The position numbers were made by a program, and so were the translations under genes. Under the pieces are notes generated by a model that was given only the letters and a program-made list of their open reading frames with translations, was not told the origin of the DNA and did not search any database. Shown piece by piece: positions 39,992-46,420 of a stretch of 64,000 nucleotides of DNA. Source of the DNA: an uncultured Aquimarina sp. (GTDB lineage Bacteria; Bacteroidota; Bacteroidia; Flavobacteriales; Flavobacteriaceae); contig CANLRN010000015.1 in assembly GCA_947493495.1 (NCBI GenBank), positions 1-64,000 on the forward strand, given 5' to 3'. Each line of letters begins with the position of its first letter. Positions within the stretch are counted from its first letter, which is position 1.

Positions 39992-40372
39992 ATGAGTAAA
40001 ATCAGAGAAAAATTACCCCTCTTATTGAGAATTATTGTTGTATTAATATTACTCCAAACTCTTAGATTAAAATTCATAGCACATCCAGACTATGTTTATA
40101 TATTTTCTAAAGTAGGTATAGAACCATACGGGAGAATTTTAATTGGTGTTACAGAGCTAATTGCTGGTGTATTATTATTAATCCCAAAAGCCATATGGAT
40201 TGGTGCCATAGTTATTATTGGTGTTATGGTGGGAGCTATTCTAATGCATATGACCAAAATAGGTATTGATGTCAATGGAGATAAAGGAATATTATTTATT
40301 ACGGCACTAATTACTCTTAAATTGAGTGTTATTATTTTGTGGATTTATCAAAAAGAAGTTAAGTTTTTTTGA
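39992..40372 (+). CDS. DoxX-like small membrane protein
   Basis: 126 aa from the ATG at 39992 (MSKIREKLPLLLRI); the frame opens earlier, but the upstream part is polar and unlikely. Four membrane segments: LLLRIIVVLILLQTL, ILIGVTELIAGVLLLIP, AIWIGAIVIIGVMVGAILMH, and a last one near residue 105. The pattern is that of DoxX/DoxD-like proteins, of unclear function, often linked to thiol or quinone redox. The AhpD-like gene lies 543 bases downstream, not in a tight operon. Confidence 0.7.
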   Translation: MSKIREKLPLLLRIIVVLILLQTLRLKFIAHPDYVYIFSKVGIEPYGRILIGVTELIAGVLLLIPKAIWIGAIVIIGVMVGAILMHMTKIGIDVNGDKGILFITALITLKLSVIILWIYQKEVKFF

Positions 40373-40633
40373 TACAACTAAAAGATTCATGCTTCGCCTT
40401 CAAAAAAACACACATACAATTGTTTTATAATCAGTTCATAGCAACTACTTAGTAAGTATACATCAGTGTGTATTGTATTTAAAAGTCTCTTGACGAAATC
40501 TTAATACATAAATCAAGGCAAACAACAGATGATATTACAAAGTTAAATTGACAAGTCAGCGGGAAAAAATGTTATTTTATAATCTCTTCTTTAGGTTATA
40601 TTTTTATCTTTATAAATTAAAACCTAATTAAAG

Positions 40634-40795
40634 ATGAGTAGATATCCTAAATCAATATTTAGTTTACTGGAAATATTCAGACAGAGTAGAAAAAAAATAA
40701 TAGTCCCTATTAATTTAAAGAAACATTGCGATCAAAAAGGCATTCACGATTTCTATTGCAAAACCAATACATTTTTTATGCAAATTGGCAATTAA
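40634..40795 (+). CDS. candidate small protein, doubtful
   Basis: 53 aa frame starting MSRYPKSIFSLLEIFRQSRK and ending TAA at 40793-40795. It contains two cysteines (HCDQ, FYCKT) and matches no family I know. Its only support is the ATG preceded by TAAAG and a terminator-like hairpin 20 bases after the stop. It may equally be a chance frame over a small RNA or the 5' leader of the AhpD-like gene. Confidence 0.2.
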   Translation: MSRYPKSIFSLLEIFRQSRKKIIVPINLKKHCDQKGIHDFYCKTNTFFMQIGN

Positions 40796-40815
40796 TCCTA
40801 AAAAAGGAAAAATTG

Positions 40816-40860
40816 ACAAGCTATAAGGAAATATGATCATTATATAGCTTGTGTATTTTT
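40816..40860 (+). terminator. terminator-like hairpin upstream of the AhpD-like gene
   Basis: ACAAGCTATA and TATAGCTTGT form a 10-bp perfect stem with a 17-base loop, followed after GTA by TTTTTT. It either ends a small upstream transcript or attenuates the AhpD-like gene that starts 56 bases later. Confidence 0.5.
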
Positions 40861-40915
40861 TAGACTTTTGCATAGAAATTAAAATTTTCAACATAAAAAT
40901 TAAAAAACAATAATT

Positions 40916-41464
40916 ATGGCAACAATAAATGTCCCTAAAAGAGAAGAAGTTAATGCTACAAATCAAGCAATTTTTGACAATCTAGAGAAAGCATTAGGAT
41001 TTGTTCCTAATCTATATGCAACCTATGCGCATAGTGATACCGCGTTAGAAAATTATTTGAATTTTTCTAATGCTCCAACCTCATTAAAAGCTAAAGAAAA
41101 AGAAGTTGTAAATCTGGCTGTAAGTCAAGTAAACAATTGTAGTTATTGTCTATCAGCGCATACCGCTATCGGAAAAATGAATGGCTTTAACGAAGAGCAA
41201 ATATTAGAATTAAGAGCTGGAAATGCTTCTTTTGATTCTAAATTAGATGCGCTAGCAAAACTTGCTAAAAATATAACAGAAAATAGAGGACAAGCAGATC
41301 AACAAGTAGTTGATAATTTCTTAAATGCTGGATACAGTAAAGAAAACTTAATAGACACTATCGTATTAGTGGGTAATAAAACAATATCTAACTACATTCA
41401 TAGTACAACACAGATTCCTATTGATTTTCCGGAAGCTCAGCCACTAGAAACCTCGACTATTTAA
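40916..41464 (+). CDS. carboxymuconolactone decarboxylase / AhpD-like protein
   Basis: 182 aa. The AhpD-type redox centre NNCSYCLSAHTAIGK (CxxC with following His) lies at about residues 77-91, preceded by KEVVNLAVSQ. Members with this motif reduce peroxides or act as thiol-disulfide proteins, whereas true carboxymuconolactone decarboxylases lack CxxC, so a redox role is more likely. No signal peptide; cytoplasmic. ATG at 40916. The cupredoxin-like gene follows after 53 bases. Confidence 0.9.
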   Translation: MATINVPKREEVNATNQAIFDNLEKALGFVPNLYATYAHSDTALENYLNFSNAPTSLKAKEKEVVNLAVSQVNNCSYCLSAHTAIGKMNGFNEEQILELRAGNASFDSKLDALAKLAKNITENRGQADQQVVDNFLNAGYSKENLIDTIVLVGNKTISNYIHSTTQIPIDFPEAQPLETSTI

Positions 41465-41517
41465 TAAACAATCATACCCACTCAAATTTTTTAACATAAA
41501 TATTTAATTAAAACACC

Positions 41518-41886
41518 ATGAAAAAATTAATCACAGCAATCGCATTTATCTTTGCAATCACATTAAGTACATCTGCACAAGAAGTAAAAACAGTTTCTTT
41601 AGAACAAACAAAAGGAGAATTTACTCAAAAACAAATTACTATATCTGAAGGAAGCTATGTTTTTAATATAACTAATAGCAGTGTAGGAACTGATGTAGGT
41701 TTTGTATTAGTTCCAGCAGGAAAAGATGTTTCTGATCCTAAAAATCATATTCAAGAAGCATATGTAACTGAAGTAGTAGCTGATGGTAAAACACAGAGTT
41801 CTAAAAAAGTTACATTAGAAAAAGGAGAGTATACTTATTTTTGCCCTCTAAATAAAACTCCTCAATATAAACTGATAGTAGAATAG
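41518..41886 (+). CDS. secreted cupredoxin-like protein without a full copper site
   Basis: 122 aa with a signal peptide (MKKLITAIAFIFAITLSTSA, mature from QEVKTV). The rest has a cupredoxin-like beta pattern ending GEYTYFCPLNKTPQYKLIVE. The usual copper loop C-x(2-4)-H-x(3-4)-M is reduced to a single Cys, without the His and Met, so blue-copper chemistry is unlikely as written. Periplasmic. It follows the AhpD-like gene and is closed by a strong terminator. Confidence 0.75.
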   Translation: MKKLITAIAFIFAITLSTSAQEVKTVSLEQTKGEFTQKQITISEGSYVFNITNSSVGTDVGFVLVPAGKDVSDPKNHIQEAYVTEVVADGKTQSSKKVTLEKGEYTYFCPLNKTPQYKLIVE

Positions 41887-41920
41887 TTATAGTCTATCTC
41901 TTTTTTTGAAGAAAAATATA

Positions 41921-41956
41921 AAACCCTGTTAATCTTAATTAACAGGGTTTTTGTTT
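41921..41956 (+). terminator. intrinsic terminator after the cupredoxin-like gene
   Basis: AAACCCTGTTAA and TTAACAGGGTTT form a perfect 12-bp stem with a 6-base loop, followed by TTGTTTT. Placed 35 bases after the stop codon. Confidence 0.9.
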
Positions 41957-41960
41957 TATC

Positions 41961-41968
41961 TATTTTTG
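41961..41968 (+). promoter_or_regulatory. -7 promoter element of the following lipoprotein gene
   Basis: TATTTTTG fits TAnnTTTG and lies 15 bases before the ATG at 41983, directly after the terminator. No -33 TTTG at normal spacing. Confidence 0.4.
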
Positions 41969-41982
41969 AACAAAATAAGTTT

Positions 41983-42663
41983 ATGAGAAAATTAGTTATA
42001 CTCATTTGTATATCATTCACATTATATGCTTGCCAAAAGAATCATCGTGTAGAAAATACGGTGAATATGATTAAACAAAAGAATAGCCCTGCTGAAGCCA
42101 TTGCATCTGCATATGGCTTAGAGCACTGGAAAGATGTTACAGAACTATCATTTACTTTTAATGTAGATAGAGACAGTAGCCATTTTGAACGCTCTTGGGT
42201 CTGGAAACCTAAAAAAAATGAAATTACTTTAATTACAAAAAAAGATACTATTTCTTATAATAGGACTCGTATAGATAGCAGTTCGATAAAAGCCGATCAA
42301 GGGTTTATTAATGATAAATACTGGCTCTTAGCACCTTTTAATTTGGTTTGGGATAAAGGAGTGACTATTTCTACTAAAGACTCTGCTATTGCACCAATCA
42401 GTACTAAAAAAATGCAGCAACTCACTATTGTATATGACAATCAAGGAGGATACACGCCTGGAGACGCATATGATTTCTATTACGATAGCAATTTTATCAT
42501 TAAAGAATGGGTATTCAGAAAATCTAACGCTCCAGAGCCATCAATGATGACTACCTGGGAAGCCTATGAAGATTTTAATGGTATCAGAATAGCCAAAACA
42601 CATACCAACAAAGAAGAAACAATGAAATTATACTTTACTGATATTAAGGTAACTAAAGAATAA
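41983..42663 (+). CDS. hypothetical lipoprotein
   Basis: 226 aa. Lipoprotein signal ending ISFTLYACQKN (Cys17). The mature part is beta-rich (SFTFNVDRDSSHFERSWVWK; LTIVYDNQGGYTPGDAYDFY) and resembles outer-membrane lipoproteins of Flavobacteria annotated only as DUF6503-like; I am not sure of that family. Convergent with the kynureninase gene, 21 bases apart. ATG at 41983. Confidence 0.75.
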   Translation: MRKLVILICISFTLYACQKNHRVENTVNMIKQKNSPAEAIASAYGLEHWKDVTELSFTFNVDRDSSHFERSWVWKPKKNEITLITKKDTISYNRTRIDSSSIKADQGFINDKYWLLAPFNLVWDKGVTISTKDSAIAPISTKKMQQLTIVYDNQGGYTPGDAYDFYYDSNFIIKEWVFRKSNAPEPSMMTTWEAYEDFNGIRIAKTHTNKEETMKLYFTDIKVTKE

Positions 42664-42684
42664 TATTCTATACTACTTAGAAAA

Positions 42685-43965
42685 TTAATGATTATCTAAG
42701 ATACCTTGTTTAAGCAACTGTCCAAAACGATACATATCTTCATATGAGCAATAAAATGGTGCTGGAGCTAATCTAATTACATTAGGTTCTCTCCAATCTA
42801 TAATCACTCCATTTTTCATTAAATACTCAAATAATTTTCTTCCTTCTCCATGAAGAAAAACAGATAATTGTGTTCCACGTTCATTAGGGTTAGAAGGAGT
42901 AATAATTTCGAAATTACTTGTTACTTCTTTTCCAATTTCTTTAAGAACAAACTCTAAGTAGGCAACAATACTATTTCTCTTTTGTAATAAGGCATCCATA
43001 CCCACTGCGTCAAATAACTCTAGAGAAGCCAGATATGGAGCCATTGATAAAATCGGTGGATTACTCAATTGCCAGGCATCGGCATTAGGCATCGGGTCAA
43101 ACTCTGGTTTCATCAAAAAGCGAGATGCCTTATCTGTACCCCACCACCCCTCAAAACGAGGTATATCTTTCTGATTATGATAACGTTTATGAATAAAACA
43201 CCCAGATGCATTACCAGGTCCGCTATTCATATATTTATAGCTACACCAAGCAGCAAAATCTACATTCCAATTATGTAGCTCCAATTTAATATTACCCACA
43301 GCATGAGCAAGATCCCAACCTACTATAGCTCCAATACCATGTCCAGCTTTGGTGATCGTTTTCATATCAAAAACCTGACCTGTATAATAATTTACACCAC
43401 CTATCAATATAAGGGCGCATTCATCCCCTACCTCTCTAATCGTTCTAAGTATATCCTCAATTCTAAAATTATGCTCTCCTTCTCTTTTTTTTATTTCTAC
43501 AATCGCGTCATTTGGATCATACCCATGAAATCGTACCTGGCTCTGTAGCATATATTGATCACTAGGAAACGCTTTTTCTTCGCAGATAATCTTATACCTT
43601 TCTCCTTGAGGTCTGTAGAATGAAACCATCAATAAATGTAGATTCACAGTTAATGTATTCATCACTGTAATTTCAGCGGTCTCTGCTCCTATGATTGTAC
43701 TCAATGGTTTTGCCAATCGTTCATGATAATCCCACCAGGATTTATCTGCATAAAAATGACCTTCTACACCAAGCTCAGCCCAATCTTTCATCACTTCATC
43801 CACATATTTCTTGGCATTCTTAGGTTGCAGACCTAGAGAATTTCCTGTAAAATATATAACTCGTTTACCGTCTACTTTTGGAAAAAGGAATTGCTCTCTA
43901 TAAGATTTCAGTGGATCCTTTTGATCTAATTTTTTGGCAAATTCTCTAGTGTTTTCGAACTGCAT
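42685..43965 (-). CDS. kynU: kynureninase
   Basis: 426 aa from the ATG at 43965 (MQFENTREFAKKLDQ); a TTG six codons upstream also opens the frame. PLP enzyme that splits kynurenine to anthranilate and alanine. Signatures: YFTGNSLGLQPKNAKKYVDE, VGWDLAHAVGNIKLELHNW, the PLP lysine in AAWCSYKYMNSGPG and the terminal REPNVIRLAPAPFYCSYED. No other tryptophan-catabolic gene lies in the window. A TATTTTTG box sits 16 bases upstream of the ATG. Confidence 0.95.
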   Translation of the reverse strand: MQFENTREFAKKLDQKDPLKSYREQFLFPKVDGKRVIYFTGNSLGLQPKNAKKYVDEVMKDWAELGVEGHFYADKSWWDYHERLAKPLSTIIGAETAEITVMNTLTVNLHLLMVSFYRPQGERYKIICEEKAFPSDQYMLQSQVRFHGYDPNDAIVEIKKREGEHNFRIEDILRTIREVGDECALILIGGVNYYTGQVFDMKTITKAGHGIGAIVGWDLAHAVGNIKLELHNWNVDFAAWCSYKYMNSGPGNASGCFIHKRYHNQKDIPRFEGWWGTDKASRFLMKPEFDPMPNADAWQLSNPPILSMAPYLASLELFDAVGMDALLQKRNSIVAYLEFVLKEIGKEVTSNFEIITPSNPNERGTQLSVFLHGEGRKLFEYLMKNGVIIDWREPNVIRLAPAPFYCSYEDMYRFGQLLKQGILDNH

Positions 43966-43980
43966 ACTGGCATTTTTATT

Positions 43981-43988
43981 CAAAAATA
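43981..43988 (-). promoter_or_regulatory. kynureninase -7 promoter element
   Basis: Minus-strand TATTTTTG (TAnnTTTG) ending 15 bases before the ATG at 43965. The transcript would have a leader of about ten bases, which supports this ATG over the upstream TTG. Confidence 0.5.
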
Positions 43989-44015
43989 CATATAAGAACT
44001 GAGATTATATAATAT

Positions 44016-44040
44016 TTTAAAAACCACCCGAAACGGGTGG
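44016..44040 (-). terminator. terminator for the anti-sigma transcript
   Basis: CCACCCG-TTT-CGGGTGG on the minus strand, a 7-bp GC-rich stem with a 3-base loop, followed by TTTTTAAAA. It is about 370 bases after the anti-sigma gene, so it would end that transcript as antisense across the small peptide gene. Confidence 0.6.
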
Positions 44041-44104
44041 GAAAATTACTTTAAATACTTATAACTTTAAACTAATCGAAAATAAAACTATAAAATTCAA
44101 TCTA

Positions 44105-44306
44105 ATGTTGAAAACATCTTAAAGTTAAATGGAGTACAAATTTTACTTAAAAATCAGTTGGAATCTATAAATGGAGGCACTATAACCTGGACTTATAATG
44201 ATATTAACGGTACTAGGTCTGCTAATTATTCTACTTTTGAACAAATCAAAAGTGCTGTAAAAAACATTGTTCTTCTGGAGCTCATTGTTCAGGTAGTTAT
44301 TCTTGA
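44105..44306 (+). pseudogene. double-glycine-leader RiPP/bacteriocin-like precursor, frameshifted
   Basis: The ATG at 44105 reads only five codons before a stop. One extra A in the A-run 44111-44114 gives MLKNILKLNGVQILLKNQ followed by LESINGG, a classic Bacteroidota leader with the double-glycine cleavage site. The open frame continues TITWTYNDINGTRSANYS, then TFEQIKSAV, and then loses sense at the A-run 44259-44264. One more A restores a C-terminus HCSSGAHCSGSYS and a TGA at 44304-44306. The repaired product is about 67 aa with a two-cysteine core of about 42 aa. No modification enzyme or peptidase-containing ABC transporter is near. As it stands the gene is broken, or both A-runs are undercalled. 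Confidence 0.65.
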
Positions 44307-44327
44307 TTCCTTAAAATATATTTTTAT

Positions 44328-44379
44328 CTTGAAAATCTGAAAAATAAGTAACTCAAAACTATTTATTTTTCAAGTTTCT
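44328..44379 (+). terminator. terminator after the peptide gene
   Basis: CTTGA...AAAAATAA pairs with TTATTTTT...TCAAG, an imperfect stem about 22 bases after the restored stop codon, followed by TTTCTT. Supports a former or present transcript on the plus strand. Confidence 0.45.
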
Positions 44380-44408
44380 TCATGATCATAAGTATCGAGC
44401 ACTTTAAA

Positions 44409-45221
44409 TCAAAGTAATTTATCCAATAGCTCTTTGGATGTTATGTACTTATAATTGGTTTCATTTTTTCTTATAATTTCCAAAACTGAAATCGCTTCTT
44501 CTCTTTTATCTTGTTTTAAATACGCTAAAGCTTTATACCAATATCCTTTGGATTGATCAACCGCATCTGATTGTATCAATTGATCAAAATAAGAAATCGC
44601 TTCTTCATATTTATTCAATTCTAACGCAGAGAGCCCTATATATATCAATAATGAAGGTTTGATTTTACTGTTATCATCATTATAAGATGTAAATAAGTTA
44701 TAACTTTCTTCAAATTTATTTTCTTCGAATAAGTGTTGCCCATTGGCTAACTGAGTTTCATCACTTCTACTAGTAAGTGAAGGTAGATCTTCCCATTGAC
44801 TATATTGTGCATATAATTCCTCTGATGAATCATCAGAATTCATTGTAAACAAAACTACAAATAATGCAATTGACGCTGCAACAAGGATAGAAATAATTGT
44901 TTTATTACTAAAAAAAGAAGAAGCATTCTTTCTATTGTAAGTAGTTCTAATTTTAGTAATAGTATTCTTTAACTTTAGAGCCTCTTCACTTCTAAAATAA
45001 GTTTCTAATTCTGCTACTTCTTTTTTATCCGGAGAAAATAATTGATGAGTCCAACCAGATTCATCCACCTGTAAAAATAACTCCTGATGAATTCTAAACT
45101 CTTCTAATAATTCAGGATTCTTCTGTAAAGATTTTTTAAAAAGAGCTTTCTCTTCTAATGAAAGTTCATCTCTAAGATATGCATCAATTTCATCATGATA
45201 TGTTTCTCTATTCTGATCCAT
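44409..45221 (-). CDS. membrane anti-sigma-like protein with TPR repeats
   Basis: 270 aa. The ATG at 45221 overlaps the sigma gene stop (TGATG), implying translational coupling; a GTG one codon earlier is less likely. Residues 1-100 are a cytoplasmic part with an anti-sigma-like start (YHDEIDAYLRDELSLEEKAL), followed by one membrane segment (TIISILVAASIALFVVLFTM, about 107-126). The outside part carries TPR-like repeats (ALELNKYEEAISYFDQLI; YLKQDKREEAISVLEIIRK). The layout is that of single-span anti-sigma factors with a periplasmic sensor. It pairs with the ECF sigma gene. Confidence 0.8.
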   Translation of the reverse strand: MDQNRETYHDEIDAYLRDELSLEEKALFKKSLQKNPELLEEFRIHQELFLQVDESGWTHQLFSPDKKEVAELETYFRSEEALKLKNTITKIRTTYNRKNASSFFSNKTIISILVAASIALFVVLFTMNSDDSSEELYAQYSQWEDLPSLTSRSDETQLANGQHLFEENKFEESYNLFTSYNDDNSKIKPSLLIYIGLSALELNKYEEAISYFDQLIQSDAVDQSKGYWYKALAYLKQDKREEAISVLEIIRKNETNYKYITSKELLDKLL

Positions 45222-45781
45222 CACAATTTTAATTTATCAAATCGATCATCTGCTTTAATAATTTTAATCAGTTTTGCTTTACATTTAAAAACTCGTTGTC
45301 TTGCGACCGTTTCCGTTGTATATGACATTTTTTTTACCATATCTGCATAGGATACCTTTTTAAGGAATAATGTTAATATTTCTTTACAATTATCAGATAA
45401 TTTTTCGAGTTTTTCTTTAAAAAGCTCCCATCGTTCTTGTTCTAGTAGAGCATGAGCCATGTCCAACTCTTCACTTACCAGTTCTTTTACATCTATATTT
45501 GTTACCCGTTTTTTTTTATTTAATTCTCTACGCCATAAATTTTTACAAGCCGTGAAAAAATACGCTTCAAATGTTGAATTAATAGTTTGCAATTCTCTAA
45601 TTCTTATTCTAGCCGAAATCTGTAGTAATACTTTCTGAAAAATATCTTCAGCATCCACCTGTTGTCCATTATTTTGGAGTATAAATTTAACTACTTTCGG
45701 AAAAAAACGAATATATATATCCGTAATGACGTTCTCATTAGAATCTAGTATCCCCTGAATATAGTATGTATTGTCTGACAT
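45221..45781 (-). CDS. ECF-type sigma factor
   Basis: 186 aa. Region 2 is visible in VDAEDIFQKVLLQISARI and TFEAYFFTACKNLWRRELNK; region 4 in KLEKLSDNCKEILTLFLKK, SYADMVKKMSYTTETVARQR, VFKCKAKLIKII. The length and split domains fit an extracytoplasmic-function sigma factor. It is coupled to the anti-sigma gene and diverges, 137 bases apart, from a lipoprotein-CHAT gene pair with a candidate ECF promoter motif. ATG at 45781. Confidence 0.88.
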   Translation of the reverse strand: MSDNTYYIQGILDSNENVITDIYIRFFPKVVKFILQNNGQQVDAEDIFQKVLLQISARIRIRELQTINSTFEAYFFTACKNLWRRELNKKKRVTNIDVKELVSEELDMAHALLEQERWELFKEKLEKLSDNCKEILTLFLKKVSYADMVKKMSYTTETVARQRVFKCKAKLIKIIKADDRFDKLKL

Positions 45782-45812
45782 TAAAAATTATAAGAAAAAA
45801 ACTTACTTTAGT

Positions 45813-45842
45813 TGGGTAACAAAACTAAACAAATTTGAACTT
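45813..45842 (+). promoter_or_regulatory. candidate ECF promoter, copy 1
   Basis: TGGGTAACAAA at 45813-45823 and TTGAACTT at 45835-45842 recur together at 49140-49168. GTAAC as -35 and GAACTT as -10 would be 16 bases apart. It points toward the lipoprotein and CHAT genes. That the adjacent sigma factor reads it is inference. Confidence 0.4.
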
Positions 45843-45918
45843 ATAATTGAATTCGAATATTTTAAGGATTTAAAAGCTTTTAAAAAAATGTATTTTTATA
45901 AAACAAAAAAAGTAAGTC

Positions 45919-46377
45919 ATGAGAAAAATCTTAACCTTATCAATTACTCTAATCGTATTTTTAATATTTACAGCTTGTACAACTGATGAAATCTATGAAA
46001 GCGAAAAATCGGAAGAAGACACCTTGCTCAAATCCAATCCTCTTAATATTATTACTGGAAATGATGGTGAAGAACTAGAATGTCAGATAATTTTTGACTA
46101 TCCCGATAACTTAACCTTTCCTGAAAAAATAGCGATCAGAAATTTTTATTCTAATAATCATTTTCCAATTTTAGGTGTTGAAATAATCGACAACGATACA
46201 GAAAGATGGTATGCACTATGCAGTGCTTATAATGCTTGGGTAGAGTCCATGAACTTAGATCCTAATGATCAAATATGTATAGAATTGGGATGTACTTATA
46301 ATCAATGCATCCAGAATTCTTGTGGGGAAGAAGAAGAAGAAGAAGAGCCTATTGACCCATTGCATCCAATTCACTAA
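45919..46377 (+). CDS. small acidic lipoprotein beside the CHAT gene
   Basis: 152 aa. Lipoprotein signal with IFTACTTDE (Cys20). The mature part contains six further cysteines, the last group being CIELGCTYNQCIQNSC, followed by seven consecutive Glu and a PIDPLHPIH tail. No family recognised. The Glu run is encoded by a GAA/GAG repeat and may vary in length. Upstream lies the ECF-like motif; the CHAT gene starts 43 bases downstream, so they are likely one operon. It could be a partner or substrate of the CHAT protein; this is inference. Confidence 0.7.
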   Translation: MRKILTLSITLIVFLIFTACTTDEIYESEKSEEDTLLKSNPLNIITGNDGEELECQIIFDYPDNLTFPEKIAIRNFYSNNHFPILGVEIIDNDTERWYALCSAYNAWVESMNLDPNDQICIELGCTYNQCIQNSCGEEEEEEEPIDPLHPIH

Positions 46378-46420
46378 TACCATAGGATTATAGTATGACA
46401 ATAAAAAAGTACAAAAAGAT

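Larger units (their letters stand above)
40373..40915. other. intergenic region with candidate small ORF and terminator
   Basis: 543 bases. The right half holds a 53-codon plus-strand frame (40634-40795) followed by a terminator-like hairpin (40816-40860). The left half shows nothing recognisable. Confidence 0.4.
43966..44408. other. gap with hairpins and a broken peptide gene
   Basis: 443 bases between two minus-strand genes. It holds, left to right, the kynureninase promoter, a GC-rich hairpin at 44024-44040, the frameshifted double-glycine-leader gene on the plus strand, and an A/T-rich terminator at 44328-44374. Confidence 0.6.

Noticed and set aside
40715..40966. 83-codon minus-strand hydrophobic frame overlapping the start of the AhpD-like gene
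   Set aside because: The strong AhpD-like gene occupies the opposite strand at its start; hydrophobicity is expected from complementing Lys/Asn-rich AT sequence.
44158..44340. 60-codon plus-strand frame opening at a TTG
   Set aside because: Its start lies inside the leader of the frameshifted GG-leader peptide gene and its C-terminal third is the wrong frame of that gene; the repaired reading explains it better.
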